From: Candidatus Andeanibacterium colombiense | GTDB lineage: Bacteria > Pseudomonadota > Alphaproteobacteria > Sphingomonadales > Sphingomonadaceae | DNA: 64,000 bases | Direction: 5' to 3' | NCBI GenBank assembly: GCA_029202985.1 | Contig: CP119316.1 | Span: forward strand, 2,777,001 to 2,841,000 | In this document: positions 1 through 8,210 of the stretch, piece by piece | Layout: each line of letters begins with the position of its first letter | How positions within the stretch are numbered: the first letter of the stretch is position 1 | Notes under the pieces: generated by a model | Seen by the model: the letters and a program-made list of their open reading frames with translations, nothing else | Told to the model about the DNA's origin: nothing | Databases searched by the model: none | Program-made: the position numbers and the translations under genes

Positions 1-350
1 TATTGATGCGCGCCGGTGACCGCGAGGACCTGCGGGAACTTCGCCCGGATCAGCTCGGCCTCGTCGCCCATGCAGCCGGTCACGATCACGCGGCCGTTTT
101 CGGCGATCGCCTCGCCGATCGCGCTGAGGCTTTCTTCCTTCGCGGAATCGAGGAAACCGCAGGTGTTGACCAGCACCACGTCGGCCCCGGCATAGTCGGG
201 GCTCATCGCGTAACCGTCGGCGCGCAGGCGCGTGAGGATGCGCTCGGAATCGACGAGCGCCTTGGGGCAACCGAGGCTGACCATCCCGACCCTGCGCTGC
301 GACGGGATCGTGCTGGCTTGGGGTGCCTGTTCTGACAGAGATTCGGCCAT
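1..350 (-). CDS. rimO: Ribosomal protein S12 methylthiotransferase RimO (N-terminal part, cut by window edge)
   Basis: Only the first 116 residues are in the window; the gene runs off the left edge. RimO is a radical-SAM enzyme that adds a methylthio group to a conserved aspartate of ribosomal protein S12. The visible part is the N-terminal methylthiotransferase domain. The motif VSLGCPKALVDSE (Cys28), LVNTCGF (Cys64) and VTGC (Cys93) supply the three cysteines expected for the auxiliary 4Fe-4S cluster. The LGCPKALVDSE form is typical of RimO rather than the tRNA enzyme MiaB. The ATG start at 348-350 gives a normal leader before the first motif. The radical-SAM CxxxCxxC and TRAM domains lie outside the window. 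It is divergent from the DUF1761 gene. Confidence 0.9.
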   Translation of the reverse strand, partial: MAESLSEQAPQASTIPSQRRVGMVSLGCPKALVDSERILTRLRADGYAMSPDYAGADVVLVNTCGFLDSAKEESLSAIGEAIAENGRVIVTGCMGDEAELIRAKFPQVLAVTGAHQ

Positions 351-448
351 TGCGCGCGCCCCCTACACCCGCGGCGCGAAATACGCTACCGCCGCGCTTC
401 CGACGCGGTCCGGTGATGGAAACCGCGCGGAACGACCCGGGGGGTCAT

Positions 449-859
449 ATGGGACCGGTTAACTGGCTTGCGGTGTTTCTGGCGGCGCTCGTCGCGGGGG
501 CGGTCGCCTTCGTGTGGTACGGGCCGCTGTTCGGCCGGGCCAAGCTGGAGGAAGTCGGCCCGGGCAAGCTCGCCAGCCGCCGCAGGCCGGCGCGGGCGAT
601 CGCGATCACCGCCGGGGTGCTGCTGCTCGCCTCGGTGATGATCGGGCATATGTTCGCGCGGGTCGGAGCCGATACGCTCCATGCCAAGCCGTGGCTCTAT
701 TTCATGATGGCGGGGGGCCTCGCGCTGACCTTCATCGCGCCGGCGATCTGGGTCAGCTATACCCATATGCGCGCAACCGCGCGGCTGGTGCTGATCGACT
801 GCGGCTACTGGATCGCGGCCTATCTCGCGATGGGGGCGACCTTCTGGCTGCTGGGCTAG
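449..859 (+). CDS. DUF1761 family small membrane protein
   Basis: A 136-residue protein with four hydrophobic segments (roughly residues 5-25, 50-70, 82-104, 115-136), so an inner-membrane protein. The opening GPVNWLAVFLAALVAG followed by VWYGPLFGRA is characteristic of DUF1761, a family with no established function. The ATG at 449 is preferred over in-frame starts further upstream (for example 415) because it directly precedes the hydrophobic helix and follows a G-rich stretch at 438-444. Its stop overlaps the stop of the convergent K+ channel gene by a few bases. Confidence 0.7.
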   Translation: MGPVNWLAVFLAALVAGAVAFVWYGPLFGRAKLEEVGPGKLASRRRPARAIAITAGVLLLASVMIGHMFARVGADTLHAKPWLYFMMAGGLALTFIAPAIWVSYTHMRATARLVLIDCGYWIAAYLAMGATFWLLG

Positions 860-1908
860 GCTGGCGAAGGCTCCGCGGTCGGGAGGATCTCGACCACCGT
901 GTCGCCTTCCTGCAGGGCTTGCGCACCGTCTTCCCAGAAGCCGATCTCCTGGCCCTCGCGGTAGACCCTCAGGCCCATGCCGCCGCTGGCAAGCTGGCCG
1001 AGCGGCCGGCCCACTTCCCCGGGCTGCACCGGGCGCTCGACCAGCTGGACCCGCCCGGCGACCGAGGCGAGATCGGCGAGGTAGTCCGCGACATGCGTGC
1101 CCTGCGCCGATCCGGCCAGCAGCAGGCCGGTGAAGCGCACCGGGTTGATCACATTGTCCGCCCCGGCCTGGCGGGCGAGGGTCTCGTTGTCATCCTGCCG
1201 CACGACCACGCTGATCGGAATGCCGGGCGCAAGGTGGCGCGCGGTCAGCACGATCAGGATCGAGGCATCGTCGCGCCCGGCCGAGACCAGGATCGACTGC
1301 GCCTGATCGATCCGCACCGCGAGCAGATTGTCGTCCCGGCTGGCGTCGCCGCAGATCACGTTGCAGCCCAGGTCCTCGGCGATAGCGAGGCGGTCCTGAT
1401 CGGTGTCCATCACCACGATCGTCCCCGCTTTCGTGCCGCGCTCGATCAGTTCCTGGACCGCTTCGGATCCGCTGATGCCGAAGCCGAGCACCACGATGTG
1501 GCCCGAAAGCTGCTTCTGGATGCGGACCATGCGGAATTTCTCCCAGCTTCTCTTGATGATGAAATTATAGGCGGAGCCGATGAAGATGAAGAGCACCGCG
1601 AAGCGGATCGGGGTGACGATCACCGCTTCGATCAGCCGCGCGCGGTCGCTCACCGGGGCGATGTCGCCGAAGCCGGTGGTGGTGATCGAGATCATCGTGA
1701 AATAGACCACGTCGAGGAAGCTGACATGGTGGTCGGCATTGTCGACCAGCCCGCTGCGGTCGGCGTAATGGATCGCGATCACAAAGGCGACCAGCGCCAG
1801 CGCCGCCGCGACCCTGATCCCGAGATCGGCCCAGGGCGAGATCGGCACCGCGCGCTTGAGCGGCTGCGAGTGCCCGGGAAACCGGCGGCGGTTTCCGTTC
1901 CGTGCCAT
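856..1908 (-). CDS. Potassium channel with cytoplasmic RCK (TrkA-N) domains
   Basis: A 350-residue two-TM ion channel. Two membrane helices flank a pore loop with the selectivity filter TTTGFGD (about residue 75-81), a GFGD variant of the K+ filter. After the second helix comes an RCK domain opening HIVVLGFGISGSEA, the Rossmann GxGxxG for ligand binding, and then a C-terminal TrkA-C-like segment (about 270-345). Such channels open in response to cytoplasmic ligands and set K+ flux. The ATG (1906-1908) shares one base with the TGA stop of the upstream peptidase gene (TGATG), so the two are probably translationally coupled. I infer cotranscription from surE onward. The exact ligand cannot be read from sequence. 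Confidence 0.85.
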   Translation of the reverse strand: MARNGNRRRFPGHSQPLKRAVPISPWADLGIRVAAALALVAFVIAIHYADRSGLVDNADHHVSFLDVVYFTMISITTTGFGDIAPVSDRARLIEAVIVTPIRFAVLFIFIGSAYNFIIKRSWEKFRMVRIQKQLSGHIVVLGFGISGSEAVQELIERGTKAGTIVVMDTDQDRLAIAEDLGCNVICGDASRDDNLLAVRIDQAQSILVSAGRDDASILIVLTARHLAPGIPISVVVRQDDNETLARQAGADNVINPVRFTGLLLAGSAQGTHVADYLADLASVAGRVQLVERPVQPGEVGRPLGQLASGGMGLRVYREGQEIGFWEDGAQALQEGDTVVEILPTAEPSPA

Positions 1909-2711
1909 CAGGGCCTGGCAAGGCCGAGCTTGGGCGCGGGATCGACCGGCTGGCCGTCCTTGCGGATCTCGAAATGGAGTTCGGGCTCGGTCGCCTCGCC
2001 GCTTTGCCCGCCCAGACCGACGCGTTCGCCCGCGCGAACTTTCTCGTTCTTCCTCACCGTGACCTTGTCGAGATGGCCATAGGCACTGGCCCATCCGCCG
2101 CCGTGATCGATCACCACCAGATTGCCGAAGCGTTCGGGGGCGACGCCGGCGAAGATCACTCTGCCCGCGGCTGCGGCGCGGACCGGATCGCCCATGGCGA
2201 GTTCGAAATCGAGCCCTTCGTGGCCGGTTCCGTCAAGCCGGCGGTGCCAGCCGAGGATCATTTTGCCTTCGCTCGGTGCGCGGAAGGCGGGTTCTTTCGC
2301 GGACGGTTTTGCGGGCAGCCGGGCTGGGCTCTTGGCCGGTGCGGGCTGGCCGACCTGCGCCGGGATGATCAGCCTGCGCCCGGGCTTGAGCGGGGCATCC
2401 GGATCGAGCCCGTTGGCCTCGGCGATATCGCTGAACTTCGTCCCGTACTGGAAGCCGATTTCGAAGCCGCTTTCACCCTTTTGCACCACATGGCTGCGCT
2501 GGCGCGGGATGGTGAGCTTGCGCCCGACCTTGACCGCATAGGGCGCCGCGATGCCGTTGGTCTCGGCGATCGCATCCAGCGGCACCCCGGCGCGCTCGGC
2601 GATCCGGCTCAGCGTTTCGCCCTTGGCGACGACGTGCTCCGTCTCGGTAGCGGGGTCGCCGGCGGCGATCAGCAGCAAGGCGGCGAAGGGCAGGGCGGCG
2701 AGAAGCCTCAC
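1908..2711 (-). CDS. LysM-domain M23 metallopeptidase (NlpD/EnvC-like)
   Basis: A 267-residue envelope protein. Residues 1-18 are a hydrophobic export signal, followed by two LysM repeats (about 26-69 and 74-117) that bind peptidoglycan, a Pro/Ala/Lys-rich linker, and an M23 lytic-endopeptidase domain (about 150-260). Zinc-site residues His164 and Asp168 (GHEGLDF) and the final LHFEIR motif are present, so the domain may be active rather than a degenerate activator. The start is GTG at 2709-2711, overlapping the surE stop codon. In many proteobacteria nlpD-like genes follow surE, and that order is kept here. The role is cell-wall remodelling, either directly or by activating amidases. Confidence 0.88.
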   Translation of the reverse strand: MRLLAALPFAALLLIAAGDPATETEHVVAKGETLSRIAERAGVPLDAIAETNGIAAPYAVKVGRKLTIPRQRSHVVQKGESGFEIGFQYGTKFSDIAEANGLDPDAPLKPGRRLIIPAQVGQPAPAKSPARLPAKPSAKEPAFRAPSEGKMILGWHRRLDGTGHEGLDFELAMGDPVRAAAAGRVIFAGVAPERFGNLVVIDHGGGWASAYGHLDKVTVRKNEKVRAGERVGLGGQSGEATEPELHFEIRKDGQPVDPAPKLGLARP

Positions 2712-3460
2712 CCGAAGCGGTCCGCCAGCAGGCCGATCGACGCATGGTGGGTCAGATCGAGCTGCAGCGGAGTGACCGAGACATAGCCGTCGTTCACCGC
2801 CTCGAGATCGGTCCCGTGGTCGAGCGTATGCTCGACATCCTCCAGGCCGAACCAGAAATAGGGCCGCCCGCGCGGATCGACGCTTTCGACTACCGAGCCG
2901 CGCGCGTAATCGTGGAACCCCTGCCGCGCTACCCTGACGCCGCGCACGTCGGCCGGCGCGCGGGCGGGGAAGTTGACGTTGATCAGCGTGCGCTTCGGCA
3001 TCGGCACGTCGATCAGCGGGCGGAGCACCTTCACCGCCCAGCCCTCGGCGGCGGCGAAGCCGTGGCCCTGGTCGCGAAGCGCCTGGCTCAGCGCGATCGA
3101 CGGAATGCCCGCCAGCGCACTTTCCATCGCGGCCGAGATCGTGCCGGAGTAAGTGACGTCGTCGGCCAGATTCTCGCCATTGTTGATGCCCGACAGCACC
3201 AGATCGGGCGGGCCCTCGGGAAACAGCTTGCGCAGCGCAAGGTTCACCGCATCGCCCGGGGTGCCGGTGACCGCGAAGCGCCGCTCGCCGAAGGAATGCA
3301 GTCGCACCGGCATGTGCAGGGTCAGCGAATGGCCAGCGCCCGATTGCTCCTCGGCCGGGGCGCAGACGGTCACATCGTCGCTCAGCTCCCACGCGATCTG
3401 TTCGAGCAGCGCGAGGCCGGGGGCGTGGATGCCGTCGTCATTGGTAAGCAGGATGCGCAA
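2708..3460 (-). CDS. surE: 5'/3'-nucleotidase SurE
   Basis: SurE removes phosphate from nucleoside 5'- and 3'-monophosphates and is linked to stationary-phase survival. The 250-residue protein has the standard N-terminus LRILLTNDDGIHAPG with the metal-binding DD pair, then the SGAGHS loop and SGINNGEN motif around residue 92. No ATG is available in this frame. The start is TTG at 3458-3460, eight bases after a G-rich ribosome site, and it gives a protein of the usual length for the family. It lies 11 bases after serS and overlaps the LysM/M23 gene, making a serS-surE-M23-channel operon likely. Confidence 0.93.
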   Translation of the reverse strand: MRILLTNDDGIHAPGLALLEQIAWELSDDVTVCAPAEEQSGAGHSLTLHMPVRLHSFGERRFAVTGTPGDAVNLALRKLFPEGPPDLVLSGINNGENLADDVTYSGTISAAMESALAGIPSIALSQALRDQGHGFAAAEGWAVKVLRPLIDVPMPKRTLINVNFPARAPADVRGVRVARQGFHDYARGSVVESVDPRGRPYFWFGLEDVEHTLDHGTDLEAVNDGYVSVTPLQLDLTHHASIGLLADRFG

Positions 3461-3471
3461 TGGAGGCCCCC

Positions 3472-4746
3472 TTAGGGCGTGAGTCGAGTCAAGCCGCCCA
3501 TATAGGGATGAAGCACCTCGGGCACCTCCACCGAGCCGTCTTCCTGTTGGTAATTCTCCAGCACCGCGACCAGCGTGCGCCCGACCGCGAGGCCGGAGCC
3601 GTTGAGCGTGTGGACGACCTGCGTCCCCTTCTCGCCCTCGGGGCGGAAGCGCGTGTTCATCCGCCGCGCCTGGTAGTCGCCGCACCAGCTGATCGAGCTG
3701 ATCTCGCGGTAGGCACCCTGGCCGGGCAGCCACACTTCGAGATCGTAGGTCTTCTTCGCGGTCGCGCCCATGTCGCCGGCGCAGAGCAGCATTGTGCGGT
3801 AGGGCAGGCCGAGCGCCTCGAGGATGCTTTCGGCCGAACGGATCATGTGATCGTGCTCCGCCTGCCACTGGTCGGGGCGGCAGATGCTGACCAGCTCGAC
3901 CTTCTCGAACTGGTGCTGGCGGATGAACCCGCGCGTGTCGCGGCCCGCCGCACCGGCTTCCGAACGGAAGCAGGGGGTGAGGGCGGTCAGGCGGATCGGC
4001 TCGGTAAGCTCGGGCAGGATCTGCTCGCGAACCGAGTTGGTCAGGCTGACCTCGGCTGTCGGGATCAGCCAGCGGCCGTCGGTGGTCTGGAACAGGTCCT
4101 CGGCGAATTTGGGCAATTGCCCGGTGCCGAACACCGCCTCGTCGCGCACCAGCAGCGGGACCATGCATTCGGTGTAGCCGTTCGCCGCGGTCTGCGTGTC
4201 GAGCATGAACTGGCCGAGCGCCCGCTCAAGCCGCGCCATCTGGCCGCGCAGGAAGGTGAAGCGCGCGCCCGACATGGCGGCGCCAGTGTCGAACTCCATC
4301 CCCAGCACCGGGCCGAGATCGGCGTGTTCCTTGGGCTCAAAGGCGAAATTGCGCTGGTCGCCCCAGCGCGCGACTTCCTTGTTGCCGCTTTCGTCCTCGC
4401 CCGGCGGAACCGTGTCGTCGGGAATGTTCGGCAGGGCGGCGAGGCATAGGTCCAGTTCGCTCGACAGCTTGGCGTCCTCGGCCTCCAGCTCGGGCAGGGT
4501 GCGCTTGATCTCGGCGACTTCGAGCTTGAGTTCCTCGGCCAGTTCGACCTCGCCCTTGCCCATCGCCGCGCCGATCGCCTTGCTGGCATCGTTTCGGCGA
4601 CTCTGCGCCTCCTGCATCCGCGTCGCGACATCGCGGCGCCGCGTATCGAGTTCGAGGATCGCGGCGGACGACGCCTCGGCCCCCCGGCGCTTCAGGCCGG
4701 CATCGAAAGCTGCGGGATTTTCGCGGATCGAACGGAGGTCATGCAT
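3472..4746 (-). CDS. serS: Seryl-tRNA synthetase
   Basis: Class II aminoacyl-tRNA synthetase of 424 residues, the normal length. It charges tRNA-Ser (and tRNA-Sec) in the cytoplasm. The first 105 residues form the long antiparallel coiled coil that holds the tRNA variable arm. The catalytic domain shows the TAEV serine-binding motif, class II motif 2 (FRSEAGAAGRDTRGFIRQHQ) and motif 3 near the end (GLAVGRTLVAVLENYQ). ATG start at 4744-4746. It is the first gene of a probable leftward operon with surE. Confidence 0.97.
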   Translation of the reverse strand: MHDLRSIRENPAAFDAGLKRRGAEASSAAILELDTRRRDVATRMQEAQSRRNDASKAIGAAMGKGEVELAEELKLEVAEIKRTLPELEAEDAKLSSELDLCLAALPNIPDDTVPPGEDESGNKEVARWGDQRNFAFEPKEHADLGPVLGMEFDTGAAMSGARFTFLRGQMARLERALGQFMLDTQTAANGYTECMVPLLVRDEAVFGTGQLPKFAEDLFQTTDGRWLIPTAEVSLTNSVREQILPELTEPIRLTALTPCFRSEAGAAGRDTRGFIRQHQFEKVELVSICRPDQWQAEHDHMIRSAESILEALGLPYRTMLLCAGDMGATAKKTYDLEVWLPGQGAYREISSISWCGDYQARRMNTRFRPEGEKGTQVVHTLNGSGLAVGRTLVAVLENYQQEDGSVEVPEVLHPYMGGLTRLTP

Positions 4747-4882
4747 AGGGCAGGCCTATGCCCTTGGGGCGTGGGCCTTGTCCAGAGGCCCCGCGCGGGC
4801 GCGACGAAGCAAGCGAATTTGCCGTGGCATCATAAGAATGGCGGGCGCCCGCCTTCGGTTGGCCAGCTGTTTGTTGCCAGCG

Positions 4883-5752
4883 CTAAAAGCGCATCGCTTC
4901 CCAACTGAAGTATTGCGGCATCTGGGTTTTAGAGCCGTACGCCATGAACGCGGCCAATATTTCTTCAAACGTGAATGTGTCGTTCGGCTGTGCCTCGTTG
5001 CTGGTTTCTGCATTGCTGCGTAGGGCCCGGTAGTGCGGCAGGTGACTCCCGTCCCGTTTTTCCAACACGAACAGCCCATCGCGCGATGCCGCCTGAAGGT
5101 ATTCTTGTTCGCTCGCCTCCAGAATGACGAAATCGCCACTGCCGGTGCGGAGTAGGGCTTCATGAATGGTCGCGGGATTAACCGAGCCGTCATGAAGATC
5201 CCCACTCACGATCAATCTGAAGGTTTTGGCTATCCTGAAATTTGCCGATTTTGACCGGCGTGAGCGACCGGCGGGTGTGAGTGTGTCACTCAGAAAGCGG
5301 ACCAAAGGCTCAGCTGCCCGTCTGTCCTTATGGGCTGACCAATAGAGGAATGGGCCTCCGACCACGAACACAAGAGAAATCCCAAGCAATTGGGCGAGGC
5401 CCAATGCGTCGCTGGCAATCATCCAAGCGACGAGAAAGGCGATGAACGGAATTAGCAGCGAGAAAATGAGCACGCCGTTCAGGTCGGAACCGGCGCGTCC
5501 GCGAATGCAGGTTCCTTGATCGGTGCTTGAAATTACTCCGAACAGCATCGGCCCATATTTGTCGAAAGCGCTGAACCACAGGCAGACGAATGGTCCGATG
5601 ATCCATCCCCGGGCTCCGTTCTTGACCTCCAGCCAGCCTTTCTTCTTTTTGCGAATAGTTGCCTTAACATCGGACGACTTGAGGGGAGATACGATTTCAA
5701 ATCGGTAGCCGAAAGGTTGAAACGCCATACTCTTAGGGGTCCAGTCACGCAT
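4883..5752 (-). CDS. Orphan membrane protein of unknown function
   Basis: I do not recognise this 289-residue protein. It has three or four hydrophobic segments in the first half (about residues 48-66, 94-116, 117-138), followed by a soluble C-terminal half of about 140 residues with no motif I can name. The DNA is visibly less GC-rich than its neighbours and its codon choice is more relaxed, which suggests recent acquisition. It lies alone between serS and tRNA-Val. The start may be the ATG at 5750-5752 or the internal ATG that begins MAFQPFGYRF eight codons later. No partner gene suggests a role. Confidence 0.6.
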   Translation of the reverse strand: MRDWTPKSMAFQPFGYRFEIVSPLKSSDVKATIRKKKKGWLEVKNGARGWIIGPFVCLWFSAFDKYGPMLFGVISSTDQGTCIRGRAGSDLNGVLIFSLLIPFIAFLVAWMIASDALGLAQLLGISLVFVVGGPFLYWSAHKDRRAAEPLVRFLSDTLTPAGRSRRSKSANFRIAKTFRLIVSGDLHDGSVNPATIHEALLRTGSGDFVILEASEQEYLQAASRDGLFVLEKRDGSHLPHYRALRSNAETSNEAQPNDTFTFEEILAAFMAYGSKTQMPQYFSWEAMRF

Positions 5753-5907
5753 CGAACGCTCGGGAGGATAGTCGCTGTCTCTCCCCCGTTGTCAACGAAT
5801 AGCCGCAAGTGACACAGCACACGAAAGCGACGAAGGCGGCTTTCGCCATGCAGTGTTCGGGAAGCGTGAGAAGGACTGCGTAATTCTAGCAAGAGGCGCC
5901 GGAATTA

Positions 5908-5982
5908 TGGTGGGCGCGGCAGGGATTGAACCTGCGACCCCACCCGTGTGAAGGGTGTGCTCTACCACTGAGCTACGCGCCC
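5908..5982 (-). tRNA. tRNA-Val (anticodon CAC)
   Basis: A 75-nt cloverleaf including an encoded CCA. The acceptor stem is GGGCGCG/CGCGCCC, the anticodon stem CACCC/GGGTG encloses the loop TTCACAC (anticodon CAC, decoding GUG), and the T arm has GCAGG TTCAATC CCTGC. The D arm contains GCTCAGTGGTAGAGC. All stems pair without mismatch. Confidence 0.97.
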
Positions 5983-6044
5983 GCCCTGTAAGGCAGGGGC
6001 GGGCCATTGCCATGAGTCACCCGTGAACTCAAGTCTTTCCCTTT

Positions 6045-6120
6045 GTGCTCCCGCGAAAGCAGGAGCCAGGGCGCAATGGCGGGAGTTTCCGCTCTGGACC
6101 CCGGCTTTCGCCGGGGATCG
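6045..6120. repeat. Sphingomonad-type intergenic palindrome between tRNA-Val and sppA
   Basis: The stretch contains an exact hairpin CCCCGGC-TTTC-GCCGGGG at 6099-6116, preceded by a second weak palindrome around 6045-6062. A related, less perfect copy lies at 34590-34620. Short palindromes with a CTTTCGCCGGGG core are frequent between genes in sphingomonads. It may also help terminate sppA transcription, which ends seven bases further right on the opposite strand. Confidence 0.5.
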
Positions 6121-6126
6121 GCTGCC

Positions 6127-8010
6127 TCAGCTTGGTCCGAGCCAGCCGAACAGCGCCAGCACTCCGCCCGCCGCCTGCGGGTCCTTGCGCACCGGCCCGT
6201 CGCTGCATTCGAGGCAATAGGCCTGAGCGCCGTTCGCGCCGAGCAGGCGGCGCATGTCGTGCGCGAGGCGCCAGCCGCGATCCTGCTCCGCCAGCGCCAG
6301 CTGCGCGAACATGTCGTGCGCGCGCGCGCTGTGCGCCTCGGTGTTGCGGCCCATCAGCTTCTCGATCAGCGAGGCGTAGGGATTGGCCGCGCTGCCGAGA
6401 TATTTGGCGTGGTACTTGCCCGGCGTGAGCCCTGCCTTCTGCGCGGCATAGGCGATCGCATCGTGGAGGTCGCCGAACTGGTCGACCAGCCCGTTCTGCC
6501 GCGCCATGCCGCCGGTCCACACCCGGCCCTGGCCGATCGCGTCGATCTGCTGCGGGGTCTTGCCGCGCGACTTGGCGACGAGGCCGAGGAACACGTTGTA
6601 TTCGTGCTCCACCGTCATCTGCAGGACCTGCTCGGTTTCGGGGGTGAGCCCGCCGATCACGTCCGGCTGGCCGGACAGCGGGGTGGTCTTCACCCCGTCG
6701 TTGCCGACGCCCCAGAAGGCGGCCGCGCGCTCGAAGGTCGGGAGCACACCGTACACGCCGATCGATCCGGTGATGGTTTCGGGCTCGGCGAAGATCCGGT
6801 CGGCCGGGGTCGAGACCCAGTAGCCGCCGCTGGCCGCGTAATTGCCCATCGAGACGACGACCGGGATGCCTCTGGCCTTCTGGCGCAGGATCGCGCGGCG
6901 GATCGCTTCGGAGCCGGTGATCGTGCCGCCCGGCGAATCGACCCGCACCACCAGCGCGGCGAGATCGTCGGTCAGCGCATCGTCGAGCAGCTTGGCGATG
7001 CGGTCGCCGCCGGCCTCGCCGGGGCCGGCATCGCCGTCGCTGATCTCGCCCGCGATGGTGATCACGCCGATCGCCTTGCCGGTCTTGGCGGGCTTGTTGG
7101 CCGCCAGCCACGGCTCGAGATCGGTATGGGCGAAATTGCCCGGGCTATTGTCCCACGGATCGTCGCCGACCAGCTTGGCGACGCGCTCGCCGAACGTGTC
7201 CCAATCGCCGATGCGGTCGACGATCCCGGCGGCCTGCGCCGCTTCCGCGGTGTTGCCGTGGCTCGCCTGAAGCCACGCGGCCGGGTCGCTGGTAATCGCG
7301 TCGAGATCGATCTTCGGGCGGGCCTTGTGGATGTCGGCCTTATAGGCGTTCCACACCGAGGTGTAGAGTTCCCCCGCATCCTCGCGCGCGGCGGGCGACA
7401 TATCGCTCCGCATATAGGGCTCGACCGCGCTCTTGTAGGTGCCGACGCGGAACACATGCGCATCGACCTTCAGATAATCGAGCAGCGCCTTGTAATATTG
7501 CCGGTTGCCGCCGGGGCCGCGGACCATCGCGCCGCCGAGCGGATCGACCCACGCCTCGGTGGAGTGCGCCGCCAGCAGCACGCTGTCGTCGGTATAGGCG
7601 AGGGCGAAGGTCAGCACCGGCTTCTTCGCCGCGCGCACCCGGTCGAGCGCCGCGCCGATTTCCTGCATGTGGATGTGCGCGCCGCCGGTAAAGGTCGACA
7701 GATCGAGCACCACTGCCTTGATCCGGCTGTCAGCCGCCGCGGCATCGAGAGCGGCGACGAGATCCCGCGCCGGATATTCGCTCGCCGGCAGCTCGCGGCT
7801 GATCAGCGCATTCAGCGGATCGATCGCCGAGGCTTCCTCCACCACCGAGCCGTCGAGCTGGAGATACAGCGCGCCGTCATGCACCTGGCCCGGGCTGGGA
7901 CGCGCGCTGAGCAGGCCGAACAACAGGCTGAAGAAGGCCAGCAGCAACAGCAGCGAAAGACCGTCCTTGATCCCGACCAGCAATCGCCAGACCTTGCCTG
8001 CGAATTTCAT
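6127..8010 (-). CDS. sppA: Signal peptide peptidase SppA, 67-kDa type
   Basis: A membrane-bound serine protease that degrades cleaved signal peptides. The 627-residue length with duplicated S49 domains matches the long E. coli-type SppA. An N-terminal membrane helix spans about residues 17-36. The C-terminal S49 domain carries YAASGGYW with the nucleophilic serine and the ITGSIGV segment that follows it in the family. The general-base lysine is expected in the N-terminal domain. ATG start at 8008-8010. It is divergent from pyrB. Confidence 0.95.
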   Translation of the reverse strand: MKFAGKVWRLLVGIKDGLSLLLLLAFFSLLFGLLSARPSPGQVHDGALYLQLDGSVVEEASAIDPLNALISRELPASEYPARDLVAALDAAAADSRIKAVVLDLSTFTGGAHIHMQEIGAALDRVRAAKKPVLTFALAYTDDSVLLAAHSTEAWVDPLGGAMVRGPGGNRQYYKALLDYLKVDAHVFRVGTYKSAVEPYMRSDMSPAAREDAGELYTSVWNAYKADIHKARPKIDLDAITSDPAAWLQASHGNTAEAAQAAGIVDRIGDWDTFGERVAKLVGDDPWDNSPGNFAHTDLEPWLAANKPAKTGKAIGVITIAGEISDGDAGPGEAGGDRIAKLLDDALTDDLAALVVRVDSPGGTITGSEAIRRAILRQKARGIPVVVSMGNYAASGGYWVSTPADRIFAEPETITGSIGVYGVLPTFERAAAFWGVGNDGVKTTPLSGQPDVIGGLTPETEQVLQMTVEHEYNVFLGLVAKSRGKTPQQIDAIGQGRVWTGGMARQNGLVDQFGDLHDAIAYAAQKAGLTPGKYHAKYLGSAANPYASLIEKLMGRNTEAHSARAHDMFAQLALAEQDRGWRLAHDMRRLLGANGAQAYCLECSDGPVRKDPQAAGGVLALFGWLGPS

Positions 8011-8210
8011 GCGCGCTCCGTTTTTCGCCCCAGGAGAACGCGTTTAGATGGGGAAGGCTTCAGGTGCCACACTTTCGTCATTACCGGAGTGGGAAGGGCC
8101 GAAGTGGGAAGGGAAGGGCATCACCCATCCCGTCGCCCGAAGTTGGATGGGGGTTGTTCTCCGCCCACCGGTTGCGTTGAGCCCAAACACACCCTATTGG
8201 CCCGGCTTTA

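Noticed and set aside
514..2082. Long rightward frame of 522 codons
   Set aside because: It is antisense to the K+ channel and peptidase genes, which have clear motifs. Long opposite frames are expected in GC-rich coding DNA.
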